From positions 1,521,001 through 1,585,000 of the forward strand of contig BSDZ01000094.1 in NCBI GenBank assembly GCA_030268105.1: a stretch of DNA of 64,000 nucleotides. Reading direction: 5' to 3'. Origin of the DNA: Volvox africanus. Taxonomy: Eukaryota > Chlorophyta > Chlorophyceae > Chlamydomonadales > Volvocaceae. Position 1 is the first letter of the stretch, and every line of letters begins with the position of its first letter. The notes beneath the pieces are model-generated. The model did not search any database, was not told the DNA's origin, and saw nothing but the letters and a program-made list of their open reading frames with translations. A program made the position numbers and the translations under genes. Shown piece after piece: positions 59,658 through 64,000 of the stretch.

Positions 59658-59988
59658 TGTAGTATCCTGGAGTATCTGCGGGCAGTGTCAAAGGATCCTG
59701 GACCACAGATGGTCATCCTTCCGATCGGGCCTTTGTTGGCCGACACAACAGAGATACAACGCTCACTACCCGGTGGCTTCTTCTGGGCCTGACCCGCAGC
59801 TTGGGCAGGTGTGCAAGGTGTCCAAGGTGCGCAATGCACACATCCACATATTTCGCCTTCCCCTCCCCTCCTCTCCCTCCCCTCTGTTGTATCTCTGTTG
59901 TGTCGGCCTACAAAGGCCCGATCGGAAGGATGACCATCTGTGGTCCAGGATCCTTTGACACTGCCCGCAGATACCCCAGGATACTACA
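59658..59988. repeat. Long inverted repeat, 103-bp arms, 125-bp spacer
   Basis: Arm 59658-59760 and the reverse complement of 59886-59988 differ at only two positions (GAGTATC/GGGTATC and TTGG/TAGG). The spacer is 59761-59885. The arms begin TGTAGTATCC. A diverged relative of the inner arm occurs at 41071-41113 (shared GATCGGGCCTTTG and GACACAACAGAGATACAAC). It fits a MITE-like element or a long hairpin RNA precursor. Confidence 0.92.
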
Positions 59989-60301
59989 GTGAGGGGGGAG
60001 GGACGGCGTCTGAGTTGGTTAATAGAGTTGTAGTTGATTGCTGCTATATTGGTGGTGGTGGCGCGTTCCTGGTTGGTGGTAGTAGTTTTTGTTGGTTCTT
60101 TGTAATGGACGGCAGCTCACACGAACCCCCTCCGACCCACTCCAAACCCCCACTTTTTCTTTTCCCTCGCCCCTGCCCGTACCCCGCTTCCGGGTTTCTT
60201 CATCTTTCATATCTTACCTATTTTATGAAGTGTTTATGTGGTTTCAACCCGGTCCGCTGCATTCACAGCATTATATTCCTTCCCTCCGCAGAGCCCCACC
60301 A

Positions 60302-60725
60302 AAAGGTTAATTTTACCCTACTGTTGAATGCCCTTACGGATTCCGCCCTAGGAATTCGGCCCAGTACGAGAGGAACCGCCGAGTCAGATACTTGGTAATG
60401 CCCTTGCCTGGAAAGACAAAGGGGCGCAGCTAACATCTATAGTCTAATGACTGAACGCCTAAGTCAGAAGACGTGCTAGGTGCGGAGTCATTTTCCCAAT
60501 GATGTTACCCGTCTAAGGATACATCCGCCTGTGCGGATGCTGGAGCATATCCGTTGGTGTCCCTGTCAAGCCCACACGGCCGAAGCAGGTGCCAAGCATG
60601 TCAACTCCATACGTCATTGGGTTAAATCCTCTGCAGACGACTTTGTTGTAACTGGGTATTGTAAGTGGTAGAGTGGCCTTGCTGCCACGATCCGCTGAGA
60701 TTCATACCGTGTTGCTAAGATTTGT
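60302..60725 (+). pseudogene. Degenerate 3' fragment of nuclear 28S rRNA
   Basis: Contains the sarcin-ricin loop AGTACGAGAGGAACC preceded by TTTTACCCTACTG, followed by GACTGAACGCC-TAAGTCAGA, ATGATGTTACCCG, GGATGCTGGAGCATATC, GCAGACGACTTTG, GGGTATTGTAAGTGG and ACGATCCGCTGAGATTCA, all in LSU order up to the 3' end. It is isolated (no 18S/5.8S, no upstream 28S) and lacks two bases in the normally invariant GAACGCCTCTAAGTCAG, so it is a dispersed rRNA pseudogene. Confidence 0.88.
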
Positions 60726-60887
60726 TGCCTTGATTGGTACCGCTATGAGAATGGCGACGGCCAAGAACATGACACTGGGTCTGACGGCGCCGTCGAGGCC
60801 AGGGCCGTTGAGGCCACCAAGGAAGTCATTGCCAGAAGTCATTACGCAGTCACTGAAAAGCCGAACCATGTTGGCGGACGCAGCGGC

Positions 60888-61253
60888 CTAATAAACCCTA
60901 AGAAACCAAGGTACTCGCTTTACTGAGTTATGGAAATGTTTTACATTAGATGTCTTGATAATCCTGCGTGCTTGCAACGCTAAGAAGGGCTGAGCTTCCC
61001 CCCAACAATGTTGAATCATTTTTGATTGAGTATCTTGGGCGAATTTATCTGTCATCCTTGAGGAGTTGAAGACATACTGTACGTATATAGTGCCTCCGAA
61101 AGTAGTGTCAACCAAAGCTTCGAATGCTTTATTTATATACATGGTTGTTGCAATACGATGTACATATATTGCTTTCATGGACGTGATTGGGAATCTCTGT
61201 GTTTCTAAAATAGTTTTCGAGTCTCTATCTACGTAGTCCGTACGTACATACAT
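60888..61253 (-). CDS. Uncertain 121-aa open reading frame
   Basis: ATG to TAG, uninterrupted over 366 bp in AT-rich DNA, with a mixed, plausible composition (ALVDTTFGGTIYVQYVFNSS). No homologue or motif recognised and no splice or promoter support. It may be a small gene, an exon or chance. Confidence 0.2.
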   Translation of the reverse strand: MYVRTDYVDRDSKTILETQRFPITSMKAIYVHRIATTMYINKAFEALVDTTFGGTIYVQYVFNSSRMTDKFAQDTQSKMIQHCWGEAQPFLALQARRIIKTSNVKHFHNSVKRVPWFLRVY

Positions 61254-61459
61254 ATGTACGTGCGTACCGGTGAAACGAGATTATTCGCTATCGGAGAGAA
61301 TCTATGCCCCTTCAATCTGAGACAGGAATTCGTTGTCAATAATAATTTGGAAAATGTTTAATATACTTGTCCATTTGTTGCTTGCCCGCTGGGTAGCTAG
61401 TAGTGCTCTTTCTTGATAAAGGACGTGTGCGGCTTCAATATCATTTTGCTGCCCAACAG

Positions 61460-62715
61460 TCCATCCTTGGTGATGTATACATCTTTTATGGGATGCGTTA
61501 TGGAACTGAAAAACGTAAGCCGATTTGTTTTTGCTCGCGATTCCGTTAGTTCCGTATTTCGATTTGGAGCGAGCTAGGTAGGTTTTTATATGTTATCTGT
61601 TTGTTAAAAATCTGCTCTTCCCCGACGTGCGCTTATTTTTATCGAGTCTGCTCTACGTATTCATTCGGCACACCTATCGATTATTATTAGTTTCTCGTAA
61701 TTGCTTTCTCATTCGGTCCATGCATCTATCTAGAACGCAGTACGTAAATATGCAAAAGTATGGGATATTTCATTTATAGTTATCCAATTTATACATGTAC
61801 AGGTAGATAGATAGGTAGGTAGATAGAGCACATACACCAAGCAAGGCACAGGTTAGTTCGTTGTAACGTCTAGCTATCTTCTTTATTTGCAGTAACGAAG
61901 CCAGGCTTTCCTGCGCTTTCGGATGCAGCTGCAGCAGTTAGGAAAGCGGCAGTGATAATACACATGGATGGAGAACGACGGAGGCCGGCCGGTGGTTCTT
62001 TGGACTGCATCGAGGCCATTATTCGCATCAGCAGTGGCGGCAACCTCGACCACCAACTGCAACAGCATGGGCAACAGCAGCAGCACACTGCTACCCCGCC
62101 AACGAACGGACGGACGACGGACGAGCGGGAATTGGCGCCCCCTGCATGCAGCATGTCGCTGCTGGCTACAACCTTTATCACGCACGTACGTATCATCTGT
62201 CTCTGTTCCTATCTTCAGACCTGGCTCTACTTCGTTCGTTATGTGTTTGTTTTGATTCAGCTAGATGTTTAGATAACTGCATGTGAGTAGTGCATACACA
62301 ATCATAGAACATGCAACGCGCCACGCACTGCACTCAAAAGCTTATATAGTGCAGCTGTCTTTGCTCGGCACGCAGTCCGCGCCGAGGATGCATGCATGCA
62401 TGGGCTGACGGTTGAGAAGCGCGCGCTAGTCCCTGCTTCTTGTCTGCGCTCGCTGGTCTGCGCGAGCTATATGGTCCAGACGACCATAGCTCCTCAGCAC
62501 TATTCATGAATTGGGAATTAACTCAGAGTTCTCATTCAAAACCTTTTTATGTACACAATGAAAAACTGGGCCTGTGCATGTGCGCATGCATGCATGTTCG
62601 TCCGTCCTGCTGGACGGCTGACTTTAGTTCTCATCCTTCATTCATCTATCAGCGTCAGAACGTCGGTGGCCCCGTCCGCCGGCCCTGCGTGGTTCGTTAT
62701 CCCAACTCCCAGTGA
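61460..62715 (+). CDS. Unidentified gene, three 3' exons
   Basis: Exons 61460-61514 (SILGDVYIFYGMRYGTEK; CAG acceptor, GTAAGC donor, ends phase 1), 61893-62185 (starts with the two bases that complete the codon; LTKPGFPALSDAAAAVRKAA, LDCIEAIIRISSGGNLDHQL, Gln-rich linker, ends at a GTACGT donor) and 62653-62715 (RQNVGGPVRRPCVVRYPNSQ, stop TGA). Phase agreement at both junctions makes a real gene likely. The start and upstream exons are missing; I could not place them in the 61.25-61.46 kb stretch. Family unknown. Confidence 0.5.
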
Positions 62716-64000
62716 TACGGAGGGTTGTTATGTATGAAGGGGTTGTTATATATTTAGTTCGTTCCACCTGGTGGAGGGAAGCAATTCCTACTCATCCATC
62801 GTGGCACTACATCGTGAAGAAGAAAATGAAGAAAGTAACGAAGTACGTATGCATGTAGATAGTGATGAGAGGCTTGTCGTTCTTGACATCAAACAAAATC
62901 ATCCCGCCGCGCCCCTAGAAAATAAACGACGAAATAAAGGTGCGTAGCGTCTTGGAACTTCATTCCATCAAGGAAGCTGGGCGGCGCACCCTGCGTGGTA
63001 CGGTAGCCTCTGCTTTGAAAAACGTTTGGGAAACATAATTAAATGGAGATATAAAAGTCTTCAAAATTCACATTAGTTACAGGATGTGTACACATGGATT
63101 CAAACAAAATTGAAATATGGTCCATGCATGTGTGCAAGTACACAAAACAACGAACGTGTACTTCGCTCGCTCGTGCATTCGCTCGGCGGCATTCATACGT
63201 GTGTATGTAGAGATTGCTGTCTACAGCAGCAGGTTGCGCAAGCTCTGCTTGCTTTTCGCGCCTGCTGGCGCTATACATTTTGCAATAATAATAATGATGA
63301 GAAGGCATGCATCCAGCCATGCATGCATGCCCAAGAACCATTTGGGACTTGGGAATAAGAAAGGAAATTTTATATAACTTGCATGGCGTTTCTGGCGCCC
63401 GCCCTCCCTTGTTCATTCCTCATCACTTCGTCGCGTTTGTCAGCCTCTGCTGCGCCACTTTGGGATGGCGGAAGTCAGCCAGTTTTATTAAGGTACGTGC
63501 CAGATGGCTGGCTGGTTGGCTCCTCACTGCCGGCTAGACGATGCTAGCTAGCTACAATCCACATGGCAGGGAAACGGGAGTCTTTTGGTTGCTTTCATCG
63601 TTGTATTATTTATGAGGAGTTATGATGGAAGGAAATCGCTTGTATGGGTGGCAATTGTTGTTTTAATTGCCGCTTTATTTACGCTGTTTGTGGCCAGCTC
63701 GGGTTTTAACAAAATTCAAAGTACCTAAATTTCTGATGTGCGACGAGAGGCCGAGCTGGTAACGATGCCCTGCCTACAGCTGAGTTTGGTCAAGGAAGCT
63801 GATCGAGGCTGCGCTTCCGATTCCGCCGGTTCCGCTTGCGATGCCTTACCCTGCCTAGCTGCCACCCAGCCAGAAGTTCGTTAGTTGCGATAACTCTAGC
63901 TCCGTCGCTCGCAATGGCGAGTCTGCTGATGACTTCGCATTCGTGCAAGACCTGACATCTCCAACCTAGTAGTCCTACAGGCCTCGGTTTCAGAACTCAG
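62716..64000. other. Right-edge region without recognised gene
   Basis: Moderately AT-rich DNA with scattered GCATGCATGC and GCTAGCTAGC palindromes (for example 63318-63330 and 63543-63552). No exon chain or RNA gene seen; the 3' UTR of the preceding gene should occupy the left part. Confidence 0.4.

Overview
The window reads as nuclear DNA of a volvocine or chlamydomonadalean green alga (Chlamydomonas/Volvox type). Five things point there: intron-rich genes with GT-AG introns; a motile-cilium central-apparatus gene (FAP74/CFAP74); divergent H2A-H2B pairs whose messages end in animal-type histone stem-loops; TGTAA poly(A) signals; and a short interstitial TTTTAGGG-type telomeric tract. Nothing in it looks prokaryotic. 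All multi-exon models were built by eye from splice signals, reading phase and motifs. For the main genes the phases close and the total coding length is a multiple of three.

Layout. 1-2927 (+): 3' part of an unidentified gene. 2928-8228: repeat-rich intergenic DNA. 8229-22316 (-): FAP74, 20 exons, about 1,979 aa, with large G/purine-rich tandem arrays in its introns. 22817-about 24010 (-) and 25756-28023 (-): two unidentified multi-exon genes. 28113-33758 (-): a CDK-like kinase with an N-terminal extension and a GC-AG first intron. It lies head to head, 159 bp apart, with a small unidentified gene (33918-34538, +). 34851-39407 (+): a nucleoside hydrolase. 41948-42164 (-): terminal exon of an unknown gene. 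42454-45648 (+): a TPR-calcineurin-like phosphoesterase. 45771-47109 and 54843-56178: two almost identical H2B/H2A pairs in direct orientation. Between them (48041-53821, +) lies a coenzyme A-disulfide-reductase-like flavoprotein fused to a rhodanese domain. 56.2-59.5 kb: coding-like exons, one set resembling the end of an SF1 helicase, with an antisense tRNA-Val(UAC). 59658-59988: a near-perfect long inverted repeat. 60302-60725: a degenerate 3' fragment of 28S rRNA. 61460-62715 (+): the 3' exons of another unidentified gene.

Functionally the genes are ordinary housekeeping or cilium genes that happen to be neighbours: cilium motility, nucleoside salvage, thiol redox, S-phase histones and a CMGC kinase. 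The most unusual material is structural: the two-block G-rich hexamer intron, the histone duplication bounded exactly by its 3' stem-loops, two long hairpins, the rRNA fragment, and several coherent spliced genes that I cannot assign to a family.
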